56,288 bases of DNA, from positions 1 to 56,288 of the IMG/VR virus record IMGVR_UViG_3300048030_000578. One strand, given 5' to 3'. The position numbers and the translations under genes are program-made. This document shows, piece after piece, positions 37,930 through 45,045 of the stretch. The stretch's first letter is position 1. Each line of letters begins with the position of its first letter. The stretch is from a virus. Below the pieces are notes generated by a model. It had not been told where the DNA came from and did no database searches. It was given only the letters and a program-made list of their open reading frames with translations.

Positions 37930-38751
37930 TTAAACCCTACCTTCTTCGATATCTTCGTCTAGTTTTGCGAAATCAGCTGTTGATACTGCACCAGAGCTAT
38001 AATACCAGAAGCTAAATAATGCAGCGACTTTACCTCCTACGATGTCATAAAGTTCATCTCCTTCTTCTTCAAGTTCGTAATATCTTTCTAGTTTTTGATC
38101 GAAGTCATTTCCTTCAAATAATGGAATAAGATCATCACTATCTTCTTTTTGAGTATAAGTCAGATGAAGAATATACCACTGAATAACTTTATTTTCCGCG
38201 CGAACATCTGCAGTATGATTAAATAAATTAGAATATGAAGTTTCTACATCAACAATATTTTTTCTAAGTTCGGTAATCTCAGCGGAAATGTCATCCAACT
38301 TCTTTTGGTCTTCGTTAGAGATATTACTTTTAATTCTGATCCTTTCGCTTTCTTGAGATAATTCGCCGTAACGGATGTACATTTTTGTTAGAGCTTTTGC
38401 ATCTTCTTCAGGAAGCAGTCCTCCTGTATCGCTATACTTTTTCGCTAACATGGCTTTAGTAAGAATTCCTTTTTTAACACACTTACTCATCTCAACACTA
38501 AATTCTAATTCCGCATCTTCGATTTGCCTACGAGTTGGTTGTTTCATAACAAGCCTATAAGGCACAGCTTCTTCAACCTCTTTTGTCATGGAGACTTCTT
38601 CTTCTTCTCCAGTCTCTTCATTTTTAATTTTTTTCTTTTGAGTTTGCTTAACCTTTTCTTTCTTCTCAAAAGTAAAACTATAAATTTCACGTAATTTTTT
38701 ACGAGTATCGTTCATAGTTGGTGTCTTTTCTAGTGTTTCCGTAGTTGCCAT
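37930..38751 (-). CDS. Putative tail assembly chaperone-like protein
   Basis: The 273-residue acidic protein contains YRLVMKQPTRRQIEDAELEF (about 62-81), a helical coiled-coil segment, and a C-terminal half with VIQWYILHLTYTQ and AALFSFWYYSS. Similar proteins are commonly encoded just upstream of the tape measure gene in marine siphophages and are thought to coat the tape measure protein during tail assembly. It starts with ATG after an A/T-rich stretch without an SD. The assignment rests on composition and gene order. Confidence 0.5.
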   Translation of the reverse strand: MATTETLEKTPTMNDTRKKLREIYSFTFEKKEKVKQTQKKKIKNEETGEEEEVSMTKEVEEAVPYRLVMKQPTRRQIEDAELEFSVEMSKCVKKGILTKAMLAKKYSDTGGLLPEEDAKALTKMYIRYGELSQESERIRIKSNISNEDQKKLDDISAEITELRKNIVDVETSYSNLFNHTADVRAENKVIQWYILHLTYTQKEDSDDLIPLFEGNDFDQKLERYYELEEEGDELYDIVGGKVAALFSFWYYSSGAVSTADFAKLDEDIEEGRV

Positions 38752-38758
38752 AATATTT

Positions 38759-39046
38759 TTATTTAAATGTAAATCCTATAGTATAATTATCTAATTCTGT
38801 TTCGATATTTCTAATAGTTTCGTTACCAATATCTAAAGTTCTTTTTCTTAAGTATTGCAACTTTTTTTCATCGAAGTAATTAGCTTGATCGATAATAGGG
38901 CTACAGCCTTCAGGTAGATTCTTTTTTAATTTGTCGAAATGAATCTGATGCTCATTATGTAAATCCTCAAGCATAACGAGGAAACCCTTAAAAAGGGAAA
39001 CCGTATTCCTTTGATAGGACTTTCTGAAAATACCTTCTGCGTCCAT
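38759..39046 (-). CDS. Small protein at the head of the tail operon
   Basis: The open frame extends to a TTG at 39,076, but ATG 39,046 is preferred: AAGG lies 3 nt before it and a predicted promoter (39,068-39,096) would begin transcription near 39,061, after the TTG. The 95-residue product is helical (SLFKGFLVMLEDLHNEHQ, then KLQYLRKRTLDIGNE). I do not recognise it. As first gene of the tail operon it may be a tail assembly or neck factor. Confidence 0.55.
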   Translation of the reverse strand: MDAEGIFRKSYQRNTVSLFKGFLVMLEDLHNEHQIHFDKLKKNLPEGCSPIIDQANYFDEKKLQYLRKRTLDIGNETIRNIETELDNYTIGFTFK

Positions 39047-39067
39047 AAACCTTGTACCTACAAAGGT

Positions 39068-39096
39068 AATACACAAAAAATATAGTTTAGTGTAAA
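39068..39096 (-). promoter_or_regulatory. Predicted promoter of the minus-strand tail operon
   Basis: Read on the minus strand, TTTACA (39,096-39,091) and TGTATT (39,073-39,068) are 17 bp apart. Transcription would start near 39,061 and give a leader of about 15 nt before ATG 39,046. It would drive about 30 kb of tail genes unless later promoters exist. The -10 box is only 4/6 consensus. Confidence 0.45.
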
Positions 39097-39103
39097 GTTA
39101 GTT

Positions 39104-39571
39104 ATGGCAGAATTTTTATCATCGTCCGACAGAGCTACAATTGCGGCTCACTTATTAGATCTTCATGATACATTTGGAAGAGATATAATTGTATATAAAG
39201 AAGCTCAAAAGGTAATTATTAGCACAGACCCAAACTACAACTATTTATATAATACTGCAGGAGCGACGAATCAAAGCGTAGAAAATGTTCCAGTTAAAAA
39301 AGTATTTAAAGCAAGAATAAGATATGACACAGATCGCAGTTTAGAAAATTTTGGAGAAGCAGATGCGCAAATAAAAGTTGATAGACCAGACGCAAATAGT
39401 TTAGTTAGAATTAAATTAAAAATCGAAGACTATCAATATATAAAAGAAGCTAAAAGAATTGAATTTGATGGCAGAATGTTTAGAGTAGAATCTGACCCTA
39501 GAGCTCACGGACTTTTTGATGTAGTTCAATTTTATACTTTGTACCTCAGACCAATTGAATCAAGTGGCTAG
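39104..39571 (+). CDS. Putative head-tail connector / neck protein
   Basis: The 155-residue protein has a helical N-terminus (SDRATIAAHLLDLHDTFGRD) and a beta-rich rest ending in FDGRMFRVESDPRAHGLFDV and YTLYLRP. Small proteins of this kind are encoded between head genes and tail-tube genes in marine siphophages and take part in head completion. It is transcribed away from the tail operon, and its 3' end overlaps the next gene. No enzymatic motif is seen, and the neck assignment comes from position and the next gene. Confidence 0.5.
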   Translation: MAEFLSSSDRATIAAHLLDLHDTFGRDIIVYKEAQKVIISTDPNYNYLYNTAGATNQSVENVPVKKVFKARIRYDTDRSLENFGEADAQIKVDRPDANSLVRIKLKIEDYQYIKEAKRIEFDGRMFRVESDPRAHGLFDVVQFYTLYLRPIESSG

Positions 39572-40187
39572 AATAAAAGATAGATCTGTTAGAGACAGCG
39601 TTCAAAAACAACTTAGATCAGATAAAGATTTAAACTTGCAAGTTCGTGTTTTAATAGATAAGCAATTTAAAACAGCTCATCAAAAACTTCTTTCAGACTT
39701 CAGATCTCATCCTATTACCAGAGAATTAAAAGTTGCAGAAGGAGCGTCTAATTACAGCGGAGGTTTGGCAGAAGGCAATCTTTTTGGATTCATAGGTTTC
39801 GAATCAGGTTATGATGCTATTGAGCCTATTGAAAAACTATTAGTAAGAGCAGATATTTTAATAAAACAAAGAAGAGTTATGAGATCAGGATTTATTTGGG
39901 CTTATGCAGTAAATATGCCATCAATAAATGATCTTTATAAAGTGACCCCAATGCCATGGTCTCAAGGAGCTAGTTGGCTAAGAGAGCTTGAAGGTAGGGG
40001 CATACCAAACTTAGGTCAATATATGTATGTTGATGCCAAAACTAGCCGCTCCTCCGAAGGTATACAAGGAGGTAATAGGTCAGGAGGTAGGCTTAGAATG
40101 ACATATATAAAGCCTATGCTAGAAGAATTTGAAAAGAATTTAAATAATATTAGTGGCGCACAAAGAATATCTGCGCGCAATTTTTAA
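39564..40187 (+). CDS. Putative tail-completion / head-tail joining protein
   Basis: The frame opens at TTG 39,555, but GTG 39,564 (start MARIKDRS), overlapping the upstream stop as GTGGCTAG, is the more likely start, giving 207 residues. AHQKLLSDFRSHPITREL followed by SGGLAEGNLFGFIGFESG is a pattern I associate with tail-completion proteins of marine siphophages. A middle basic and Trp-containing segment (RRVMRSGFIWAYAVNMP) follows. It probably caps the tail and lets it join the head. It lies just before a structural protein and the tail-tube gene. Confidence 0.55.
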   Translation: MARIKDRSVRDSVQKQLRSDKDLNLQVRVLIDKQFKTAHQKLLSDFRSHPITRELKVAEGASNYSGGLAEGNLFGFIGFESGYDAIEPIEKLLVRADILIKQRRVMRSGFIWAYAVNMPSINDLYKVTPMPWSQGASWLRELEGRGIPNLGQYMYVDAKTSRSSEGIQGGNRSGGRLRMTYIKPMLEEFEKNLNNISGAQRISARNF

Positions 40188-40189
40188 AT

Positions 40190-41038
40190 ATGAAACCGCA
40201 ATTCCAACACGAAGTAACAACAAGTTTTATGTTATGGGCAGATAATTTTCTATTAAGAAAAGGTGAAGCTTATACAAATTATGTATCAACTTTCTATCCA
40301 AATACAAGTGATGATAGATTAGGTCCAGGATTAGTTAGCTACAGTAGCCCTCACAAACAGTGGGTTTTTGACAGTAGTATAGAAGGCGCAAATATTCCTA
40401 GTGGAGTATATGACAACGGCACCTTTATTCCAAGAGATACAAATGGATTAAAATTAGACTTCGATAATGGTCGAGCAATACTTGATTCTTCATTCGGAGA
40501 CTCTAAAACAACAGTTAGCGGAGAATATTCAGTAAAAGATTTCAATTTTTATATTACTAATCAAACAGAAGAGCAATTAATAATAGATAGTAAATTCGAT
40601 ACAAATAATAGATTTAAACAAGATGTATCAGGAATCGCGCCTTACAAACAAGTTATACCAGCAATTTTTGTTAATTCAGAAGTTTCTGAAAACGAACCTT
40701 ACGCTTTTGGAGGAGAAGATAAAACATCAACAAATATAAGATGTGTTGTTTTCGCGGAAAATACATATCAACTTGACGGCGCACTATCTATTTTTAATGA
40801 TGCAAAAAATGAAGTATATGCAAAATTAAGTTTTGAAGATTATCCATTAAATGAATATGGAGATGTTATAGACTTTAATTATAGAGAACTTTCAGACAAC
40901 ACAAAACAACAATATTTTCACATAGAAGAAGCAAGAGTTTCTAAATTAAGTGATAGAATAAATAAAAATATAGACCCAACTTTATTTGTAGGATTTATTG
41001 ATTTTGAAATTACAAATTTAAGATTTCCACGATCATAA
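40190..41038 (+). CDS. Phage structural protein of unknown role (neck/tail region)
   Basis: The 282-residue protein begins FQHEVTTSFMLWADNFLLRK and contains SSPHKQWVFDSSIEGANIPS, FDNGRAILDSSFG and a C-terminal VGFIDFEITNLRF. I recall similar proteins of unknown function between tail-completion and tail-tube genes of marine phages, but cannot name a family. The beta-rich composition and gene order suggest a virion part. It starts 2 nt after the preceding stop. Confidence 0.5.
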   Translation: MKPQFQHEVTTSFMLWADNFLLRKGEAYTNYVSTFYPNTSDDRLGPGLVSYSSPHKQWVFDSSIEGANIPSGVYDNGTFIPRDTNGLKLDFDNGRAILDSSFGDSKTTVSGEYSVKDFNFYITNQTEEQLIIDSKFDTNNRFKQDVSGIAPYKQVIPAIFVNSEVSENEPYAFGGEDKTSTNIRCVVFAENTYQLDGALSIFNDAKNEVYAKLSFEDYPLNEYGDVIDFNYRELSDNTKQQYFHIEEARVSKLSDRINKNIDPTLFVGFIDFEITNLRFPRS

Positions 41039-41096
41039 TTCCCTTTTTAAAATAAAAAATGTAATTAGTGAAAGAAATTTAACCTTTTAAAATATT

Positions 41097-42389
41097 ATGG
41101 CAGACAAACATAGAGCACGAGTAATTTATCAAAGTGAGGCATTATATGCAGGCACAGTTGATGCAACAGGTCATCACTTCAGCACTTCAACGGACTGGAG
41201 CACTAGAGCAGGATACAAAACGCACGCAACTTACGCATCCGCAGTTGCAGAGGGAGAAGATATTCGCACAGGTATTCAACAACTAAGGAGAGTACAGAGC
41301 GCAAACTATAGCTTTTCTATCAACAGGCAAGATGTAAATCAGTTTGGGCAATTAGGAAGAATTGACTCAGTTGCAATTGACCCTCCTACCGTAACGCTGG
41401 ATTTTTCTTATTACATTACAAATGGAGTGAATGAAAGAATTTTAGGCATGAATGTATTAGGTCAGCAAAGTGCTCTTGCTGATGAAATCGTAGATGGCTT
41501 AGTTTGTGGGGATCCAGTTGGTCACGATGGGCAAAACTTTTTTATACTTACAACTTGCGAAGGTCATGATGCAGTTAATAATCAGGATATGGACAACATG
41601 AAAAGTGTTATTGCACTTGGAAATGGTTATATCTCTAATTATTCTATAGAAGCTGCAGTAGGAGGCATGCCCACAGCAAATGTTACTGTAGACGGTTTAA
41701 ATTTAAAAAGTTATGTAGGAACAACGGGACTAAGTTCTCCAGCTATTAATGTTAACTATGGCACCCCAGTTGACGGGATAGAGTTTAACGTTCCTCCAGC
41801 AATTAGTGGAGTTTTAAATGATAGTGCGTCAGACCCTAATGCAGAAACAGAAGGGTGGTCTTGCTTGCGTCCAGGAGATATTACAATGGCCTTAGGTACA
41901 GACGGAAAAGCTGGAGAATTCGAGAATTTACCTTACGAAGACGCTCCTCATGACTATACCGCAGGAGCGGCACATATTCAAAGTTTTTCAATTGATGTCC
42001 CTCTTTCTAGATCTGTGCTTAACAGACTTGGAAGTCCTTATGGGTATGCAAGAGTTGTAGACTATCCAGTTAATGTTAGCGTAAGTGTTAGTGCTATTAT
42101 GTCTGACCTTAAAGAAGGTAATGTTGCAGACCTTATTTGGGACACAGAAGAACACGATTTAGTTTTTACTCTTCGCGAGCCAGAGCCTTACGGCACAGGA
42201 AAGAAAGCTATTGAGTATCGCGTAAAAGGGGCTTTGCTCGAAGGTGAATCATTTAGTTCTTCGATTGGAGACAATAAATCTGTTGATTTAACTTTTACTG
42301 CCCAGATTGGTGGCCCAGAAGACTTAGCAAGAGGATTGATGGTTTCTGGATCAAGAAATGCCCTGACAATTACTGGCGAATTTTCTTAG
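41097..42389 (+). CDS. Major tail tube-like protein
   Basis: The 430-residue protein is predicted to be almost all beta. It shares a framework with the 377-residue protein encoded opposite: RRVQSANYSFSINRQD, GNGYISNYSIEAAVGGMPTA, LRPGDITM, a VPLSR segment, LGSPYGYARVVDYPV and a C-terminal FSSSIGDNKSVDLTF. Position after the neck genes and before a strong terminator is right for the main tube subunit. It begins with ATG after a 58-bp A/T-rich spacer. Which of the tail-tube-like copies is the most abundant subunit cannot be told from sequence. Confidence 0.66.
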   Translation: MADKHRARVIYQSEALYAGTVDATGHHFSTSTDWSTRAGYKTHATYASAVAEGEDIRTGIQQLRRVQSANYSFSINRQDVNQFGQLGRIDSVAIDPPTVTLDFSYYITNGVNERILGMNVLGQQSALADEIVDGLVCGDPVGHDGQNFFILTTCEGHDAVNNQDMDNMKSVIALGNGYISNYSIEAAVGGMPTANVTVDGLNLKSYVGTTGLSSPAINVNYGTPVDGIEFNVPPAISGVLNDSASDPNAETEGWSCLRPGDITMALGTDGKAGEFENLPYEDAPHDYTAGAAHIQSFSIDVPLSRSVLNRLGSPYGYARVVDYPVNVSVSVSAIMSDLKEGNVADLIWDTEEHDLVFTLREPEPYGTGKKAIEYRVKGALLEGESFSSSIGDNKSVDLTFTAQIGGPEDLARGLMVSGSRNALTITGEFS

Positions 42390-42411
42390 TAATATAATTA
42401 TAGAAAACTTT

Positions 42412-42440
42412 AAAGCCCGTCAGTTATGGCGGGCTTTTTT
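42412..42440. terminator. Strong rho-independent, bidirectional terminator
   Basis: AAAGCCCG (42,412-42,419) and CGGGCTTT (42,430-42,437) form a perfect 8-bp hairpin with a 10-nt loop, followed by a T run; A-rich sequence on the other side makes it active in both directions. It lies between two convergent tail-tube genes, 23 bp after one and 5 bp beyond the other. It is the clearest terminator in the window. Confidence 0.9.
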
Positions 42441-42441
42441 G

Positions 42442-43575
42442 TTAGACTTGATATATCCTCAATCCTTTTGCAGAACTAATCCCGAAATTAAAATTAGTAG
42501 ATACGGTAGATTGTCCGCCTATTTGATTTGAAAAAGATTGAGATCTAAGTTGGGCATTATCTATAGCTATATTATTAATTACCGAAGCTAATTCCAGTTT
42601 TCCGCTATGATGATATCTATCGGTATGCTTAATTAAGATATCATACTTAGAACCTTCTTCAAAGAAAGATTCTATTTGACCTGTCGCATACTCTCTTACG
42701 ATCATATTTATACTTGCGGAAGCTATAATTGGAAGTTTTAGTTTTCTACCAAATACATAATTACTACCAAACCCATAGATGTCTTGCCTTGGAATAGGCA
42801 TATTGATAGAAACATTTTGTATAGCAGCATCAACAGATTCAACTGGAGCTCCACCATATTCTCCTGCGGTTTTAGTTATTTTTATAATCATATCGCCAGG
42901 CATTATAGCATTTGCACCATCAACCACCTCTGGATTAAAAGAGTCGGAATTGAGGTATATTTTTTCTTCAGAAAAAATATTATCAACACCAAGTTTAATT
43001 GATGGAAGAGTTGGGGTATCATTTGGGTCATACAAATCAAACTTTAAATTGCTTGCTGCGTATGACACAGAGGCCGTAGGTAAAGATCCTACTTGGGCAT
43101 TATAGGAATATTGAGTTAAAAAACAATTTCCAACACCAATAACATTATATCCAGAAAAATCTTCAGTATCTACGAAATTTAAATCGGTAATATTTCCTTC
43201 GTTTGCAGAAACTCCTATAATACTTATATCGTCAGAAGTTTCAGCTTCAAAATAATTTTTAAAAACACTACCATCAGAGTAAGTATAAAAACCTATGGCT
43301 CTTTCATTCTCTCCGCTAGAAAATAAATACTCTATTTCGCAACTAACCTCGGGTTGTCGTATGATTGGGGACTCTCCATCTTTTTGTGTAACGTTTTGAA
43401 CCAACTCATCTGAACCGATTTCTTTAACATCTATAGCTGGATGCTGAAAACCAAAATTCATATTCTGAACTCTAATTAATTGCCCTGATGTTGTGCCTGC
43501 TTCTTTATATGCAGGAAAATCAGTAACTAAGACACCTAATTTTTCATAAGTGATTCGTGAAGCTGTACATGCCAT
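42442..43575 (-). CDS. Tail-tube paralogue encoded in inverted orientation
   Basis: The 377-residue protein is a relative of the 430-residue tail-tube protein that converges on it. Matching blocks include IRVQNMNFGFQHPAIDV, GNCFLTQYSYNAQVGSLPTA, IMPGDMIIKI, MPIPRQDIYGFGSNYVFGRK and SQSFSNQIGGQSTVSTNF. Genes on both sides run the other way, so this one-gene minus-strand unit is bounded by the shared terminator and by a divergent promoter region at its 5' end (43,576-43,626). It may build an alternative or minor tube segment, or be expressed at a different time. Confidence 0.62.
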   Translation of the reverse strand: MACTASRITYEKLGVLVTDFPAYKEAGTTSGQLIRVQNMNFGFQHPAIDVKEIGSDELVQNVTQKDGESPIIRQPEVSCEIEYLFSSGENERAIGFYTYSDGSVFKNYFEAETSDDISIIGVSANEGNITDLNFVDTEDFSGYNVIGVGNCFLTQYSYNAQVGSLPTASVSYAASNLKFDLYDPNDTPTLPSIKLGVDNIFSEEKIYLNSDSFNPEVVDGANAIMPGDMIIKITKTAGEYGGAPVESVDAAIQNVSINMPIPRQDIYGFGSNYVFGRKLKLPIIASASINMIVREYATGQIESFFEEGSKYDILIKHTDRYHHSGKLELASVINNIAIDNAQLRSQSFSNQIGGQSTVSTNFNFGISSAKGLRIYQV

Positions 43576-43582
43576 TAATCTG

Positions 43583-43613
43583 TTTACACCTTTTGATCTA
43601 TTAAGTGTATAAT
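43583..43613 (+). promoter_or_regulatory. Weak predicted promoter in divergent gap
   Basis: TTTACA (43,583-43,588) and TATAAT (43,608-43,613) are 19 bp apart, longer than ideal; the ATG at 43,627 follows 13 nt after the -10 box. TATAATA reads as TATTATA on the other strand, so the -10 region could also serve the minus-strand tail-tube gene. Confidence 0.4.
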
Positions 43614-43626
43614 AAAAAGACTCCTT

Positions 43627-45045
43627 ATGCCTAATAAAAGAATTTCAGATTTCGAAGAAAGAAAAGTTTTGTATTCAGATTCTGCTGCAGAGCCTTTTCC
43701 TCATGCGCCAAAATTAAATGACCAATCTTTAGATGACAATGAAACTTTATTTTTGCTGGCGAGACCTAAAGTTCAAAATGAAACAATTACATACCCAGAT
43801 CTAAAAAGTAATATTTTAGATAATTCAATGTACTTAACGGGCTCGCAATTAGTTAGTGGGCAAAAAATTTTTACAGATAATTGTACTTTTTTAAGTAGGA
43901 TTAATGTGAATGAGGTTATAGATAGCACCCAACAAAATGATATAAGTGGAAATATTTTCGTGGGAGAAACGGGCTTGCTACAAAATATAAAAATTGGAAA
44001 GAACTTTTTCGAAAGAAATTTAGATAAATCTCTGTATACAGTTCACATTTCAGGAGACTCATGTTTTTTGGGAGACTTAACTCAAACTGGGACTCACTAT
44101 CAAGAAGGTGATTTTCTTAGGATCGGAGATTCTCAGCAAATAGGTAATGCTTTAATTTTCGGAAATAAATCACTTTCTAGTAATTTATATGCGGAAGAGA
44201 ATATATATCACAGAGATGACCTCGATACATTAATAAAGCTCAAAATTAACGAAATAGACATTGAAGCAGGAAGTAATACAAGAATTAAGTTAATAGAAGA
44301 CCCTAAAGATAAAATTATTTTTTCCACAAATAATGAAGAGCAAATGCGTTTATTTGATAACGGTTTTCTTGCAGTAAACAACGTTACACCTTTAGGAGAG
44401 CTTTCCGTATCTGGTAAGGCTTTCATTCAAGATATTTTCACATACGACGAGATAAATAAGTCTTTTAACAGGGTTTATGGAGCTGATGATGAAAATATAA
44501 CATTTTCTAAAAAACTAAGGAAAGGAAAAGACAAATATTTAATTGATTTACCTAAAACATTTAAAGAAAAACCTGTTATGTCTGTTTCTTTGCAAAATAC
44601 AAAGGGAGGCATAATAATCCCACTTATTATAGAAAATGTTTCAAGACATGATTTCGTAGTTAAGTTTTCGAAAGAGCTTGATGACGACAATTATATTCTT
44701 CACACAACAGCGCTTTCGACGTCAACTAAGCCCGAGGTAAACAAGCAGCGCTATAATACATACCCTCATGTAGTTTGTTCTGATAATGCAGCTGGACGTC
44801 ATGATTCGCAAAGGTTTTATACTAATATCGAACAAGAAACTGATGTTGTAGAAATTAATTTTCCATTTCACTACAAAGATACTCCGGCGGTTACAGTGAC
44901 TATCGAAGGTCCAAACAATATTGTTCCGCATGCAATATCTAGTGTAAATAATAGTTCATTTAAAATTATTTTCGGAACCAAAGTGGACAGCAATTATACA
45001 ATACATACTTTTTCAAGCATTGAAGGGACAAAAAGATTAGGATGA
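43627..45045 (+). CDS. Tail fibre / baseplate-type structural protein, first of a tandem pair
   Basis: The 472-residue protein is a paralogue of the next gene product. Shared blocks in order are: N-terminal 'R.S.F......L.SD...PFPH', YLTGSQLVSGQKIFTDNCTF, DISGNIFVGETGL, VHISGDSCFLGDLTQTG, EEQMRLFDNGFLAVN, RVYGADDENITF and two C-terminal beta repeats ending YILHTTA and YTIHTF. 'SGD...G...QTG' and 'EQMRL...GFLG.N' patterns are typical of marine phage fibre shafts. There is no S74 domain. It ends in TGA within ATGA, overlapping the next start by 4 nt. Confidence 0.62.
   Translation: MPNKRISDFEERKVLYSDSAAEPFPHAPKLNDQSLDDNETLFLLARPKVQNETITYPDLKSNILDNSMYLTGSQLVSGQKIFTDNCTFLSRINVNEVIDSTQQNDISGNIFVGETGLLQNIKIGKNFFERNLDKSLYTVHISGDSCFLGDLTQTGTHYQEGDFLRIGDSQQIGNALIFGNKSLSSNLYAEENIYHRDDLDTLIKLKINEIDIEAGSNTRIKLIEDPKDKIIFSTNNEEQMRLFDNGFLAVNNVTPLGELSVSGKAFIQDIFTYDEINKSFNRVYGADDENITFSKKLRKGKDKYLIDLPKTFKEKPVMSVSLQNTKGGIIIPLIIENVSRHDFVVKFSKELDDDNYILHTTALSTSTKPEVNKQRYNTYPHVVCSDNAAGRHDSQRFYTNIEQETDVVEINFPFHYKDTPAVTVTIEGPNNIVPHAISSVNNSSFKIIFGTKVDSNYTIHTFSSIEGTKRLG

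Noticed and set aside
37920-37945. Possible programmed frameshift joining the 273- and 328-residue ORFs (G/GT-type chaperones)
   Set aside because: A TAG closes the downstream frame just before the junction and there is no slippery heptamer; the downstream ORF has its own GTG start.
39047-39076. TTG start at 39,076 for the small minus-strand gene
   Set aside because: It lies upstream of the expected transcription start of the predicted promoter; ATG 39,046 has AAGG ahead of it.
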